From the NCBI RefSeq assembly GCF_009735625.1, contig NZ_CP046244.1, positions 1,922,001-1,986,000 of the forward strand: 64,000 bases of DNA, given 5' to 3'. The notes beneath the pieces are model-generated. The model saw nothing but the letters and a program-made list of their open reading frames with translations, was not told where the DNA came from and ran no database searches. A program made the translations under genes and the position numbers. The stretch comes from Moorella glycerini (GTDB taxonomy: Bacteria > Bacillota > DSM-521 > Neomoorellales > Neomoorellaceae). Of the stretch, positions 1-9,339 are shown in pieces. Position 1 is the stretch's first letter, and each line of letters opens with the position of its first letter.

Positions 1-1279
1 CGTCCAGCTTTTCTTCGGCTTTCACCTTGGCCATATCGATATACGGTTGCCCTTTCTTGTCGGTCTTGAGATAGCGGCCATAGGTGGGATGGGCGATAAG
101 CTGGCAGCAGGCTTTGGTATGGGGTTCGCCTTTAAGGTCGCCGATGGCTTTTAGTTCTTCCTTGAGGCGGGTCAATATTTTCTCCCGCTCAAGTCTGTCT
201 TTTTCTGCTTCTTTGGGGTTGCGGACCAGGATATAGCGTACCCTTTTTTCACCGTCGCCGACGATAACTTCTTTGACTTCAAGGTTATCTTTGACGGTTT
301 TGTAGCGGCCCGGTCTGGTCAGGGCTTCTTCTACGGTTTCTTTGCCGCTGCGCATCTTTTCGCCGGCAATATAGTGGCCACCGGCACGCTGGAGGTAGCG
401 AAGGTTATCTTCCGAAGCAAAGCCGCGGTCGACAACGGTGATGACCCGGCCCAGTTGCCAGCCCACCAGGTCCTTTTTGACTTGCTCGATTACCGCCATA
501 TCGGCGGTGTTCCCGGGCCAGACCCAGCAGCGTACTGGGAGGCCTTCCCTGGTGACCGCCAGGCCGATTACAGCCTGCGGTAAATCCGGCCGGTGGTCCT
601 TGGAGTTGCCTTTACGCCGAAGGTGCTGCTTATGGTCCTCCGGATTATCCTCCTCTTCCACTTCAAAGTAGGTGGAGGTGGTATCGAAGTACAGGAGATC
701 TACTTCCAGGTTAAAGAGGTGGGCCACGGCGAAGAAGATATCCTTTTGTATCTCTTCCGCAGCCTCCAGTAAGAAGTCCATGGCCCGGTAAAGGTGTTGC
801 ACCGGTACCTCCGGGAGGCCGGGAATGAAAACGTCGTGGCTGACCCAATCCTCGGTCTTAAGTTTACTGGCCGGGTGCAAAGCCCGGTTGGCTACCATGG
901 CGAAGATGGCCCGTTCGACCGGATTCTGGAACTTACGTTTGGCCAGCAACCTGACTAAAACGTCGCTAATACCCAGCCGGTTCCACAGTTCGTTTAATAC
1001 CCAGGCGCCGCCCATAGGCCGGCTGGAGACAAATTTCAGGGGAGTGCTGCCGTTTAACTCTCCTTGGGTGCGCAAAACCTCTTCCGGTCCCAAAAAACGC
1101 GTAATACTCTTTACCAGGCGGACCAGGGCTTCCCGGTCTACATCCTCTTCGCGGCCGAAGTTGAATAGTACTTTGGCTTTCGGATAGCCGGCTTGGGGGT
1201 CCCAGACGTTGTGGGCAAGCTGGATATAACGGACAACAGAGCCGTCCTTGTTTTTGCGGGAAATAGTTCTTATGTACAT
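1..1279 (-). CDS. IS1634-family DDE transposase, C-terminus outside window
   Basis: The frame is open from an ATG at 1279 to the window edge, giving about 426 residues. An acidic catalytic residue is visible in FDTTSTYFE (Asp near residue 199) and a second in VVDRGFASEDN (Asp near 284), the usual spacing of the first two DDE residues in the IS4/IS1634 group. The third acidic residue would lie beyond the edge; in the homologue at the right end of the window it falls in LLEVEAAFRTLK. The two copies are clearly homologous but differ at many positions (roughly three quarters identical over the part compared by eye), so they are distinct elements and not one recent duplication. Confidence 0.85.
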   Translation of the reverse strand, partial: MYIRTISRKNKDGSVVRYIQLAHNVWDPQAGYPKAKVLFNFGREEDVDREALVRLVKSITRFLGPEEVLRTQGELNGSTPLKFVSSRPMGGAWVLNELWNRLGISDVLVRLLAKRKFQNPVERAIFAMVANRALHPASKLKTEDWVSHDVFIPGLPEVPVQHLYRAMDFLLEAAEEIQKDIFFAVAHLFNLEVDLLYFDTTSTYFEVEEEDNPEDHKQHLRRKGNSKDHRPDLPQAVIGLAVTREGLPVRCWVWPGNTADMAVIEQVKKDLVGWQLGRVITVVDRGFASEDNLRYLQRAGGHYIAGEKMRSGKETVEEALTRPGRYKTVKDNLEVKEVIVGDGEKRVRYILVRNPKEAEKDRLEREKILTRLKEELKAIGDLKGEPHTKACCQLIAHPTYGRYLKTDKKGQPYIDMAKVKAEEKLD

Positions 1280-1446
1280 GTCTATATTATAGCGCATGTA
1301 CTACATAGCCATCAAGCTCTAATTCCGGAATCGTGTGCCTATGTGATTTTTGATTTTTGAGCTCTCCCAAGAGCGGGAAACGTTGATTTATAAGGTTTCT
1401 TCATCTGAAAAGCAGCCATTTTTGCCTAGCAACTGTCGAACTCGGG
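1..1446 (-). mobile_element. IS1634-like insertion sequence, partial (left window edge)
   Basis: The element holds one DDE transposase gene on the minus strand and runs off the left window edge. Its right end is set by the 16-base sequence aactgtcgaactcggg at 1431-1446. The exact reverse complement, cccgagttcgacagtt, lies at 63157-63172 beyond the 3' end of the related transposase at the right window edge, so these are taken as terminal inverted repeats. dnaK-coding sequence resumes directly after 1446. The element therefore sits inside dnaK. Family assignment comes from the transposase protein; the exact boundary could be off by a few bases. Confidence 0.8.
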
Positions 1447-3039
1447 GAATACACACCCCAGGAAATCTCGGCCATGATCCTGCAAAAGCTGAAGGCCGAC
1501 GCGGAGGCCTACCTGGGAGAAAAGGTGACCCAGGCGGTCATCACGGTACCGGCCTACTTCACCGACAGCCAGCGCCAGGCTACCAAAGACGCCGGCCGCA
1601 TTGCCGGCCTGGAGGTTTTAAGGATTATCAACGAGCCGACGGCTGCCTCCCTGGCCTACGGCCTGGATAAAGAAGAAGACCAGACCATCCTTGTTTATGA
1701 CCTGGGCGGCGGCACTTTTGACGTTTCCATCCTGGAACTGGGGGACGGCGTCTTTGAAGTCAAGGCCACCAGCGGTAATAACCGCCTGGGCGGCGACGAC
1801 TTTGACCAGCGGATTATGGACTACCTGGTAGACATCTGCCGCCGGGAGCACGGGGTGGACCTGAGGCAGGATAAAATGGCCATGCAGCGCCTGAAGGAAG
1901 CGGCGGAAAAAGCTAAAATCGAGCTTTCCAGCATGACCAGCACCAACATTAACCTGCCCTTCATCTCGGCGACGCCCAGCGGCCCCATCCACCTGGATGT
2001 AAATCTCACCCGGGCCAAGTTTGAAGAATTGATAGCCGACCTGGTAGAAAAGACCGTCGGTCCCACCAGGCAGGCCCTGGCTGACGCCGGGCTGGAGCCC
2101 AAGGATATTGACAAGGTGTTACTGGTAGGCGGCTCCACCAGGGTGCCTCTGGTCCAGGAGACGGTGCGCAAGATCCTGGGCAAAGAACCACACAAGGGTA
2201 TTAACCCGGATGAGTGTGTCGCCCTGGGCGCCGCCATCCAGGCCGGGGTCCTGGCCGGCGAGGTCAAGGACGTCCTGCTCCTGGATGTTACCCCGCTGTC
2301 CCTGGGTATTGAAACCCTGGGCGGCGTGTTTACGAAAATAATTGAACGTAATACCACCATCCCGACGTCCAAGAGCCAGATCTTTTCCACCGCCGCCGAC
2401 AACCAGACCATGGTGGAAATCCACGTCCTCCAGGGCGAGCGGGCCATGGCCGCCGACAATAAAACCCTGGGCCGTTTCCAGCTGACGGGTATCCCCCCGG
2501 CGCCCCGGGGTGTACCCCAGATTGAAGTCAAGTTTGATATCGACGCCAACGGCATCGTGCACGTCTCGGCTAAAGACCTGGCTACCGGTAAACAGCAGGC
2601 CATAACCATTACTTCTTCCAGCGGCCTCACAGAAGAAGAAATCCAGCGCATGGTTAAGGATGCCGAGGCCTATGCCGAGAGCGACCGCAAGCGTAAAGAG
2701 GAAATTGAAACCAGGAACCAGGCGGATTCCCTCATCTACCAGGCCGACCGCACCCTGAAGGAGTTTAAAGATAAAGCCGACAAGGCCGACGTGGACCGCA
2801 TCGAACAGGCGAAGAAAGAACTCCAGGACGTCCTGGATAGCAAGAATACAGCTAAGATCAAAGAAAAGATGGAAGCCCTTTCCCAGGCCCTCTATGCCCT
2901 GACCACAAAAGTGTACCAGCAGGCCGGTGCCCAGGCCGGCGGCGGGGCCCAGGGTGGAACCGGTCCTACCGGCGGGGCGCAACAGGACGGCAATGTCTAT
3001 GATGCCGACTACAAAATCGTCGATGACGACAAGAAATAA
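1447..3039 (+). pseudogene. dnaK: dnaK (Hsp70), 5'-truncated by IS insertion
   Basis: Hsp70 chaperone, the ATPase partner of DnaJ and GrpE. DnaK-like sequence begins abruptly at [10 protein letters not shown] (frame from 1447) right at the IS end. The first in-frame ATG is 1474, giving 521 residues against about 610-640 in normal DnaK. What remains includes the phosphate-2 loop ([12 protein letters not shown]), the adenosine motif ([12 protein letters not shown]), the linker ([11 protein letters not shown]), the substrate-binding domain and the acidic tail ending VDDDKK. Missing are roughly 110-117 N-terminal residues with the phosphate-1 loop (IDLGTTNS type) needed for ATP binding. No good ribosome site precedes the ATG at 1474. 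The gene should be dead as an ATPase unless another dnaK exists; a misassembly at the IS is the main alternative. Confidence 0.88.
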
Positions 3040-3049
3040 AAACCGGTGA

Positions 3050-4204
<1,155 letters not shown>

Positions 4205-4251
4205 CTTTATAAATATCCCTGCAGGGCTGCCTGGCAATCTTCAAAAGGCCT

Positions 4252-4310
4252 GAAACCGGCGCAGCCGGTTTCTACGAGGCAACCGATCTCCGACTTCCTG
4301 TATCCAACTT
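4252..4310. repeat. Intergenic repeat: palindrome plus tccgacttcc-type tail
   Basis: The dnaJ-rsmE gap holds a perfect hairpin, aaaccggc-gca-gccggttt, followed by the words ctccgacttcctg and ccaacttctg. The same arrangement recurs before glyS (18571-18630: aaactggc-gca-gccagttt then gacttccgacttcctgc), and partial copies lie near 7428-7490 and 21525-21548. The hairpin lacks a T-run, so it is a dispersed intergenic repeat more than a terminator. Confidence 0.7.
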
Positions 4311-4331
4311 CTGTGCAGGGGGTGAGCCGTT

Positions 4332-5075
4332 ATGGCCCACCATTTTTTTCTGCCTGCCCTGATCGTTCCCAGCGAACCGGTCATCCTGGAGGGGGAAAAC
4401 GCTCATCACGCCCTCCGCGTCCTGCGGTTGCAGGTGGGAGAAACTATATCTCTGGCCGATAAAAGCGGCCGGGGGTACCTGGCGGAAATCGTAACCATCC
4501 ACAAAGACCGGCTAATTGCTTCTATTAAGGCCCCCCTGGACAGCCCGGAGCCGCGGGTAAAAGTGACCCTCTACCAGGGCTGGCCCAAGGGGGATAAAAT
4601 GGATTTTATCATTGAAAAATGTACAGAATTAGGGGTAGCCCGGATTGTCGTCCTGGTTACGGAACGTTCCATCCCCCGGCCGGACCCGGAGGCCTGCACC
4701 CGGCGCAGGGAACGCTGGCAGCAAAAGGCGCAGGCAGCAGCCCGCCAGAGCCGCCGGCACCTGATCCCGGCGGTGGACGGCCCCCTGGAACTGCAGGCAG
4801 CCCTGGCCGGGCTTAAACCCGGTACCCTGTTGCTGGTCCCCTGGGAAGAAGAACGCTCCCGTGACCTCAGGTCAATACTCCCTGCAGTCCCGGAGGAACA
4901 GGAACTGGCCCTGCTTATTGGCCCCGAAGGGGGCTTGAGCCGGGTGGAAGTTGACCTGGCCCGTAAATTTGGCGGTTTACCCATCACCCTGGGTCCCCGC
5001 ATCTTGAGGACAGAAACGGCCGGCCTGGTCTGCCTGGCCGCCATCATGTACGCCCTGGGGGAGCTGGGGGGCTGA
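4332..5075 (+). CDS. rsmE: 16S rRNA (uracil1498-N3)-methyltransferase
   Basis: Methylates U1498 of 16S rRNA with S-adenosylmethionine. The 247-residue protein has the RsmE pattern: an N-terminal PUA-like domain beginning MAHHFFLP with NAHHALRVLR, and a C-terminal SPOUT (knotted) domain carrying the SAM-binding signatures LLIGPEGGLS (near residue 195) and LGPRILRTETA (near 225). The start ATG is preceded by a ggggtgag Shine-Dalgarno region. It is commonly found downstream of dnaJ in Firmicutes, often with prmA between them; prmA is not present in the gap here. Confidence 0.96.
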   Translation: MAHHFFLPALIVPSEPVILEGENAHHALRVLRLQVGETISLADKSGRGYLAEIVTIHKDRLIASIKAPLDSPEPRVKVTLYQGWPKGDKMDFIIEKCTELGVARIVVLVTERSIPRPDPEACTRRRERWQQKAQAAARQSRRHLIPAVDGPLELQAALAGLKPGTLLLVPWEEERSRDLRSILPAVPEEQELALLIGPEGGLSRVEVDLARKFGGLPITLGPRILRTETAGLVCLAAIMYALGELGG

Positions 5076-5115
5076 CGCCCCCTTCAGGGAGACATGAAAA
5101 TTCATCTGGGCGTTA

Positions 5116-5370
5116 GGATGGGGATATGTCCCGGAGCCGCGAATAGTGGAGCGCCGGTAACAGGACAGGTGAGGTGAGGCAACCGCTGCCGACGCCGAGG
5201 ACGCCTGAGCGTACCTATGTGAGGGAACAACGTAATCTCATAGAAGGAGTAAAGTTTGCGGAACCAGGAGCCTGTTCATGGGCAATCCGCAGGCGGCGAG
5301 CAGCGGTCCGAACCGAGCCGTAGTCCTGTCGGCGCGTAACTCCTGAGCGGCGCAGGGACATATCCCCACC
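5116..5370 (+). ncRNA. Large structured RNA candidate of unknown class (HEARO/omega-RNA-like?)
   Basis: The 342-base gap between rsmE and mtaB has no credible ORF but folds strongly. The ends pair perfectly over 14 bp (tggggatatgtccc at 5119-5132 with gggacatatcccca at 5355-5368). Inside, gcgccg (5151-5156) and acaggac (5160-5166) pair with one continuous 3' strand, gtcctgtcggcgc (5323-5335), with a 3-nt bulge. Further hairpins are acgc-ctga-gcgt (5201-5212), ctatgtgag/ctcatag (5215-5243) and gcgga/tccgc (5258-5290) with an inner gcct/gggc stem. This long closing stem around a multi-branched core is typical of big bacterial ncRNAs. The size and layout suggest HEARO (the IscB/IsrB omega-RNA), but no nuclease gene is adjacent. 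Strand is assumed from neighbouring genes and G-U pairs. Confidence 0.7.
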
Positions 5371-5417
5371 AGAAGGAACCATTTCTGGCGGAGAACCCTA
5401 TTTTCGGAGGATTAGAG

Positions 5418-6779
5418 GTGAAACTCGTGCCCTCACCTCGGGTAGCCCTGGTGAGCCTGGGCTGCAAAGTCAACCAGAACGAACTGGAAGCCATCAAGCA
5501 CCTCTTCCGGGCGGCCGGCTACGAGATCGTGCCCTTCCCGGAAAAGGCCGACGTCTACGTCGTCCACACCTGCACCGTCACCCACATCAGCGACCGCAAG
5601 TCGCGGCAGCTGATCCGCCGCGCCGTCCGGGCCAACCCGGAGGCAGTGGTGGTTGTTACCGGCTGCTATGCCCAGGTAGCCCCGGGGGAGGTGCTGGCTA
5701 TCCCCGGCGTCGATGTGGTAGTCGGCACCCGGGAGCGGCAGCGGCTGGTAGAACTGGTGGCCAAGGCCAGGGAGGAAGGTGCCCCTGTTAACGCCGTCCG
5801 CGCCCACGAACCCGGGGAAGCCTTTGAAGAGCTGCCCCTGGTGGAAGTAAGCCGGGCCCGGGCCTTCCTCAAGATCCAGGAAGGTTGTGAGGAATTCTGT
5901 ACTTACTGCATCGTCCCTTATGCCCGCGGGCCGTTGCGCAGCCGGGCACCAGAAGCGATCCTGGCCGAGGTGGAGCGCCTGGTAGCTGCCGGGTACCTGG
6001 AAATCGTTCTCGCCGGCGTCCACACCGGCGCCTATGGCCGTGACCTTCCCGGGGGGATAGACCTGGCTGGTCTTTTGAAAAGAATCGTCCAGATACCAGG
6101 GCTGCAGCGCCTTCGCATCAGCTCCATTGATCCCCTGGATTTTACTCCCGCATTAAAGGCCGTGCTGGCGGGGGAAGAGGTTATCTGCCCCCATTACCAC
6201 ATTCCCCTCCAGAGCGGTGATGATAACATCTTGCAAAAAATGGGACGCCGTTATACCGGCCATTTCTACCTGGAGTTAATCGCTTCCTTACGCTCCAAAC
6301 GGCCCCGGGCGGCCTTTACCAGCGATGTCATGGTCGGCTTTCCCGGGGAAACGGAAGACCAGTTTCAAAATACCATGGCAGTAGTCAAGGAAGCGGCCCT
6401 GGCCGCCATCCATGTTTTTCCCTATTCCCCCCGCCGGGATACCCCGGCGGCGGCCATGCCCGGCCAGGTGGCCCCGGGGGTAAAAAAGGACCGGGAACGG
6501 CGGCTCCTGCAGCTGGGACGCCGCCTGGCCCGCCAGTATGCCCGGGAATTTTTAAACGAAACCCTCACGGTACTGGTAGAAAGGCCCCTGCCCGGTCAAC
6601 CGGGTGTTTTCGAAGGCCATACCGGCAATTACCTGACGGTAGCCTTTGCGGCAACAGGTGACTTAACAGGACGGCTGGTCCCGGTCAGGCTGCAGGAATT
6701 ACGGGGAGGTTTAATCTGGGGCAAATTAGAAAAAGATGTTAAGGACGAGCAGGAAAATAGCCCTGGAGGGAGAAATTAA
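5418..6779 (+). CDS. mtaB: tRNA ms2t6A methylthiotransferase MtaB
   Basis: Radical-SAM enzyme that adds a methylthio group to t6A37 of tRNAs reading ANN codons. The 453-residue protein shows the N-terminal UPF0004 domain with its three cysteines (LGCKVNQNE, HTCTVTH, TGCYAQV), the radical-SAM cluster motif CEEFCTYCIVPYARG near residue 157, and a C-terminal TRAM domain. CKVNQNE and ARGPLRSR are typical of MtaB and not of MiaB or RimO. The start is GTG at 5418 behind cggaggattagag. It lies directly downstream of the structured RNA candidate. Confidence 0.95.
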   Translation: MKLVPSPRVALVSLGCKVNQNELEAIKHLFRAAGYEIVPFPEKADVYVVHTCTVTHISDRKSRQLIRRAVRANPEAVVVVTGCYAQVAPGEVLAIPGVDVVVGTRERQRLVELVAKAREEGAPVNAVRAHEPGEAFEELPLVEVSRARAFLKIQEGCEEFCTYCIVPYARGPLRSRAPEAILAEVERLVAAGYLEIVLAGVHTGAYGRDLPGGIDLAGLLKRIVQIPGLQRLRISSIDPLDFTPALKAVLAGEEVICPHYHIPLQSGDDNILQKMGRRYTGHFYLELIASLRSKRPRAAFTSDVMVGFPGETEDQFQNTMAVVKEAALAAIHVFPYSPRRDTPAAAMPGQVAPGVKKDRERRLLQLGRRLARQYAREFLNETLTVLVERPLPGQPGVFEGHTGNYLTVAFAATGDLTGRLVPVRLQELRGGLIWGKLEKDVKDEQENSPGGRN

Positions 6780-6813
6780 TATTAAGCCTAGTATTAAGAA
6801 GGGAGCAACACAC

Positions 6814-7158
6814 GTGGCCGAGGAATGCATCTTTTGTAGAATAGCCGGGGGTCAACTCCCGGCAGAAGTGGTTTACCAGGATGAGCAGGTGGTAGCCTTT
6901 AAAGATATCCGGCCGGTGGCCCCGGTACATATTTTAATTATCCCCAGGAAGCATATACCTGATCTGACGGCCATAACCCCGGAAGATAAAGAGCTGCTCG
7001 GCCATATCCACCTGGTGGCGGTGCAAATTGCCCGGGAACTGGGCCTGGCCGGGCGCGGTTTTCGCCTGGTAAATAATTGTAAAGAAGAGGGCGGGCAGGT
7101 TGTTTATCACCTCCATTTCCACCTTCTGGGAGGGCGGCAACTGCGGATCCTGGGTTGA
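6814..7158 (+). CDS. HIT-family nucleotide-binding hydrolase
   Basis: Histidine-triad protein of the HINT type, hydrolysing purine nucleoside phosphoramidates. The chosen start is GTG at 6814, giving 114 residues beginning MAEECIFCR, with aagaaggga 8-18 bases upstream; a longer frame from 6736 overlaps mtaB and adds non-conserved residues. The catalytic triad is in YHLHFHLLGGRQ near the C-terminus, and CIFC near the N-terminus is the usual zinc-type pair. The stop codon overlaps the -35 box of the next gene's promoter. Confidence 0.93.
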   Translation: MAEECIFCRIAGGQLPAEVVYQDEQVVAFKDIRPVAPVHILIIPRKHIPDLTAITPEDKELLGHIHLVAVQIARELGLAGRGFRLVNNCKEEGGQVVYHLHFHLLGGRQLRILG

Positions 7159-7183
7159 CGCTTAAAAAGGGATAGAGTATAAT
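7155..7183 (+). promoter_or_regulatory. SigA-type promoter for rpsU
   Basis: TTGACG at 7155-7160, a 17-base spacer and a perfect TATAAT at 7178-7183. It overlaps the end of the HIT gene and lies about 60 bases before rpsU. Confidence 0.75.
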
Positions 7184-7246
7184 TAAATTCATGCTGAGCT
7201 GTTGAAGGCAGCGTCCACCGGGCTGGCGGGGGGAGGGAAGCAAGGG

Positions 7247-7423
7247 TTGAGCGAGGTTAAAATTGGCAAAAATGAATCCATTGATGCCGCTTTAAAGCGA
7301 TTCAAGCGCATTTGCCAGAAGGCAGGCATTCTTTCGGAAGCCCGGCGCCGGGAACATTACGAAAAACCCAGCGTCAGGCGCAAGAAAAAATCCGAAGCGG
7401 CTCGCAAACGCCGCTGGCATTAA
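7247..7423 (+). CDS. rpsU: 30S ribosomal protein S21
   Basis: Small-subunit ribosomal protein of 58 residues. The start is TTG at 7247, giving [19 protein letters not shown], which matches the family N-terminus; an upstream in-frame ATG-like start at 7202 would add 15 unrelated residues and lies before the gggaggg Shine-Dalgarno at 7231-7237. The body has the [17 protein letters not shown] signature and the basic ARKRRWH tail. It begins the rpsU-yqfC-yqfD-phoH order of Firmicutes. Confidence 0.97.
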   Translation: MSEVKIGKNESIDAALKRFKRICQKAGILSEARRREHYEKPSVRRKKKSEAARKRRWH

Positions 7424-7427
7424 CAGA

Positions 7428-7490
7428 GGTTAGAAGTCGGAATTCGGAGAACGGATGCTGGTAGGGACTGGCTGGAGCCAGTTCCTGATT
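7428..7490. repeat. Intergenic repeat relic (gaagtcggaattcgg and ggctggagcc)
   Basis: The segment after rpsU has gttagaagtcggaattcggag, the reverse complement of the cttccgacttc-type words at 4290 and 18600, followed by gactggctggagccagttcc, a hairpin variant of the same gactggc-n-gccagt palindrome. It looks like an inverted copy of the dispersed repeat seen at 4252 and 18571. Confidence 0.5.
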
Positions 7491-7591
7491 GAACCCAAAC
7501 GCTGCTGTTTTCCTCTCCTCCCGAAGCCTTAAAGGCGGCACGATAGTCGCACATGATATATACCCGGTGGCAGCTTTCGTGGAGATATCTG

Positions 7592-7618
7592 CCCGGTCCT
7601 GCAGGACCGGGTTTTTTT
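7592..7618 (+). terminator. Intrinsic terminator after rpsU
   Basis: Perfect 10-bp inverted repeat cccggtcctg/caggaccggg at 7592-7611 followed by seven T residues. It would stop most rpsU transcripts ahead of yqfC. Confidence 0.9.
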
Positions 7619-7669
7619 GCGGTCTTTTTTGCCCTGCCTTTGCATAAAGTATTGGCAGGAGGGGACAGG

Positions 7670-7972
7670 ATGGGGAAAAATCGTTCCCGGCGCAGCTGGA
7701 TGGACAGGGCCCGGCGGCTGGAGAGAGCCATTACCGATTATTTAGAGTTACCGGCAGACGCCGTCCTGGACCTGCCGCGCCTCACCCTGCTGGGCAATAG
7801 CCGGCTGGTAGTGGAAAACCACCGGGGCATCAGCGAGTACCAGCCGGACCTGGTACGCCTGCTACTCAGTACCGGCGAACTGGAGATCAAGGGGACAGGC
7901 ATGCTCCTGCGGGAGATCAAACCGGACGCCATCGCCCTGGAAGGTACCATCCAGTCCCTGAGATTTTTGTAA
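7670..7972 (+). CDS. yqfC: Sporulation protein YqfC
   Basis: Small conserved sporulation-operon protein of 100 residues, role not established in detail. The ATG at 7670 follows aggagggga with ideal spacing; the longer frame back to 7553 would run through the rpsU terminator, so it is rejected. The protein shows the YqfC features: a basic N-terminus, LDLPRLTLLGNSRLVVENHRG and ending EGTIQSLRFL. It lies directly upstream of yqfD, with which it normally forms an operon in spore-formers. Confidence 0.92.
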   Translation: MGKNRSRRSWMDRARRLERAITDYLELPADAVLDLPRLTLLGNSRLVVENHRGISEYQPDLVRLLLSTGELEIKGTGMLLREIKPDAIALEGTIQSLRFL

Positions 7973-7999
7973 TTGTTTTCACATGGGAGGAAGAAACCG

Positions 8000-9256
8000 G
8001 TGGCCTGGCGAAACTGGCTGGCTTACCTGGAGGGCTATCTGGTACTTACCGTCAGCGGTGACGACCCGGAAGGCTTTCTCAATCTAGCCCTGGCTCAAGG
8101 CATCAGCCTCTGGGATATCACCCGGAGCAGGAGCGGCAGCCTCCAGGCAAAAATGCCGGCCCGCGAATACCGCGCCCTGCGCTCCCTGGCCCGGCAGAGC
8201 CGCTGCCGGGTCCGTATTGTGGACAAGCGGGGCTGGCCCTTTTTCAGCCGCCGCCTGCGGGGACGGCAGGTACTACTCCTGGGCAGCCTTTTCTTTTTGC
8301 TGGCCATCTACCTCCTGTCCACCTTTATCTGGGTGGTGGACGTCAGGCCGGAAAACGGGCCGTTACGCCGGGTAACGCCGGACCAGGTCCTGGCCGCGGC
8401 CCGTGCGGAGGGGCTAAAGCCCGGTGCCAGGAAAAGCGCCCTGGATACCCGTATCCTGGAGTATGCCCTGGAGCGCCGTTTGCCCCAGTTGGCCTGGGTA
8501 GGTATCCGCTTCCATGGTACCAGGGCCGAGATCACCGTGGTGGAAAAGGCAGCCCCTCCCGGGGAGGAAGCCGTCGACCGGCCGGCCAGCATCATTGCCG
8601 CCAAAGACGGGGTAATAAAGGATATCCTGGTCGTTAATGGCGAGGGCAGGGTAAAGGCCGGTGATACGGTCCGGCAAGGAGAAATACTAATTTCAGGTTT
8701 GATCCTGCCCCCCCGGCCGGAAAAAAAGCCGGGAGAAGCAGCTCCTCCTGAGCAGCCACCGCCTCAACCCCGCCTGGTCCGGGCCCGGGGCATTGTGCGG
8801 GCCAGGGTCTGGTATGAAGGGGAAAAACAGATCAACCGTCGCCAGGTCCAGGAAGTGCCAACCGGCCGGCAGCAGATGGCGGTAATGGTCCAGACACCCG
8901 GCCACTGCTATATCTTGAAAGGACCACAACGTCCTCCCTATACCAATTACCGCCAGGAAAATAAAGTTGTGGCCCTGCCATCGTGGAGGAATTTTACCCT
9001 GCCCGTCGAACTCATCATTACGACCTATTATGAAGTCCAGGTCCGGTACCGGCAGCTTACTTATGAAGAGGCAGTAAGGGCTGCCGGCCAGCAGATCCTG
9101 GCGGAACTCAAGGAAAAGTTACCCCCGGGAGCCAGCATTACCGGGCAGAAGATAGTTCCTTTGACCAAAGCTGAAGATGAGGTAGTTCGGGTCCGGGCCT
9201 GGGTGGAAACGGAAGAGGACATCGGCCGGGTTGTTCCCCTTAGCGGGACTGGTTAA
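8000..9256 (+). CDS. yqfD: Sporulation protein YqfD (SpoIV-type)
   Basis: Membrane protein needed for efficient sporulation in Bacillus, with homologues in most spore-formers. The start chosen is GTG at 8000 (MAWRNWLAYLEGYLVLTV), which has gggagg at 7985-7990; a TTG at 7973 would add nine residues without family support. About 418 residues: an N-terminal domain, one clear transmembrane segment at roughly residues 95-115 (LLLGSLFFLLAIYLL), and a large extracytoplasmic part with a proline-rich stretch near residue 250. Likely translated with yqfC. Confidence 0.93.
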   Translation: MAWRNWLAYLEGYLVLTVSGDDPEGFLNLALAQGISLWDITRSRSGSLQAKMPAREYRALRSLARQSRCRVRIVDKRGWPFFSRRLRGRQVLLLGSLFFLLAIYLLSTFIWVVDVRPENGPLRRVTPDQVLAAARAEGLKPGARKSALDTRILEYALERRLPQLAWVGIRFHGTRAEITVVEKAAPPGEEAVDRPASIIAAKDGVIKDILVVNGEGRVKAGDTVRQGEILISGLILPPRPEKKPGEAAPPEQPPPQPRLVRARGIVRARVWYEGEKQINRRQVQEVPTGRQQMAVMVQTPGHCYILKGPQRPPYTNYRQENKVVALPSWRNFTLPVELIITTYYEVQVRYRQLTYEEAVRAAGQQILAELKEKLPPGASITGQKIVPLTKAEDEVVRVRAWVETEEDIGRVVPLSGTG

Positions 9257-9283
9257 GCAGGAAAAACAAGCAAAACGGTAGCC

Positions 9284-9312
9284 TTTACGCTGGCGCCTGT
9301 ATATGTTAAAAT
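9284..9312 (+). promoter_or_regulatory. SigA-type promoter for phoH operon
   Basis: TTTACG at 9284-9289, 17-base spacer, TAAAAT at 9307-9312, about 28 bases before the phoH start. Confidence 0.6.
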
Positions 9313-9339
9313 AGACTGATTAGCATCATAAAGGAGTTG

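Noticed and set aside
5101-5400. tmRNA, 6S RNA or SRP RNA for the structured region
   Set aside because: No tmRNA T-arm/CCA end, no SRP ggaagc/gnra core words, and the multi-branch layout is unlike the 6S rod with central bubble.
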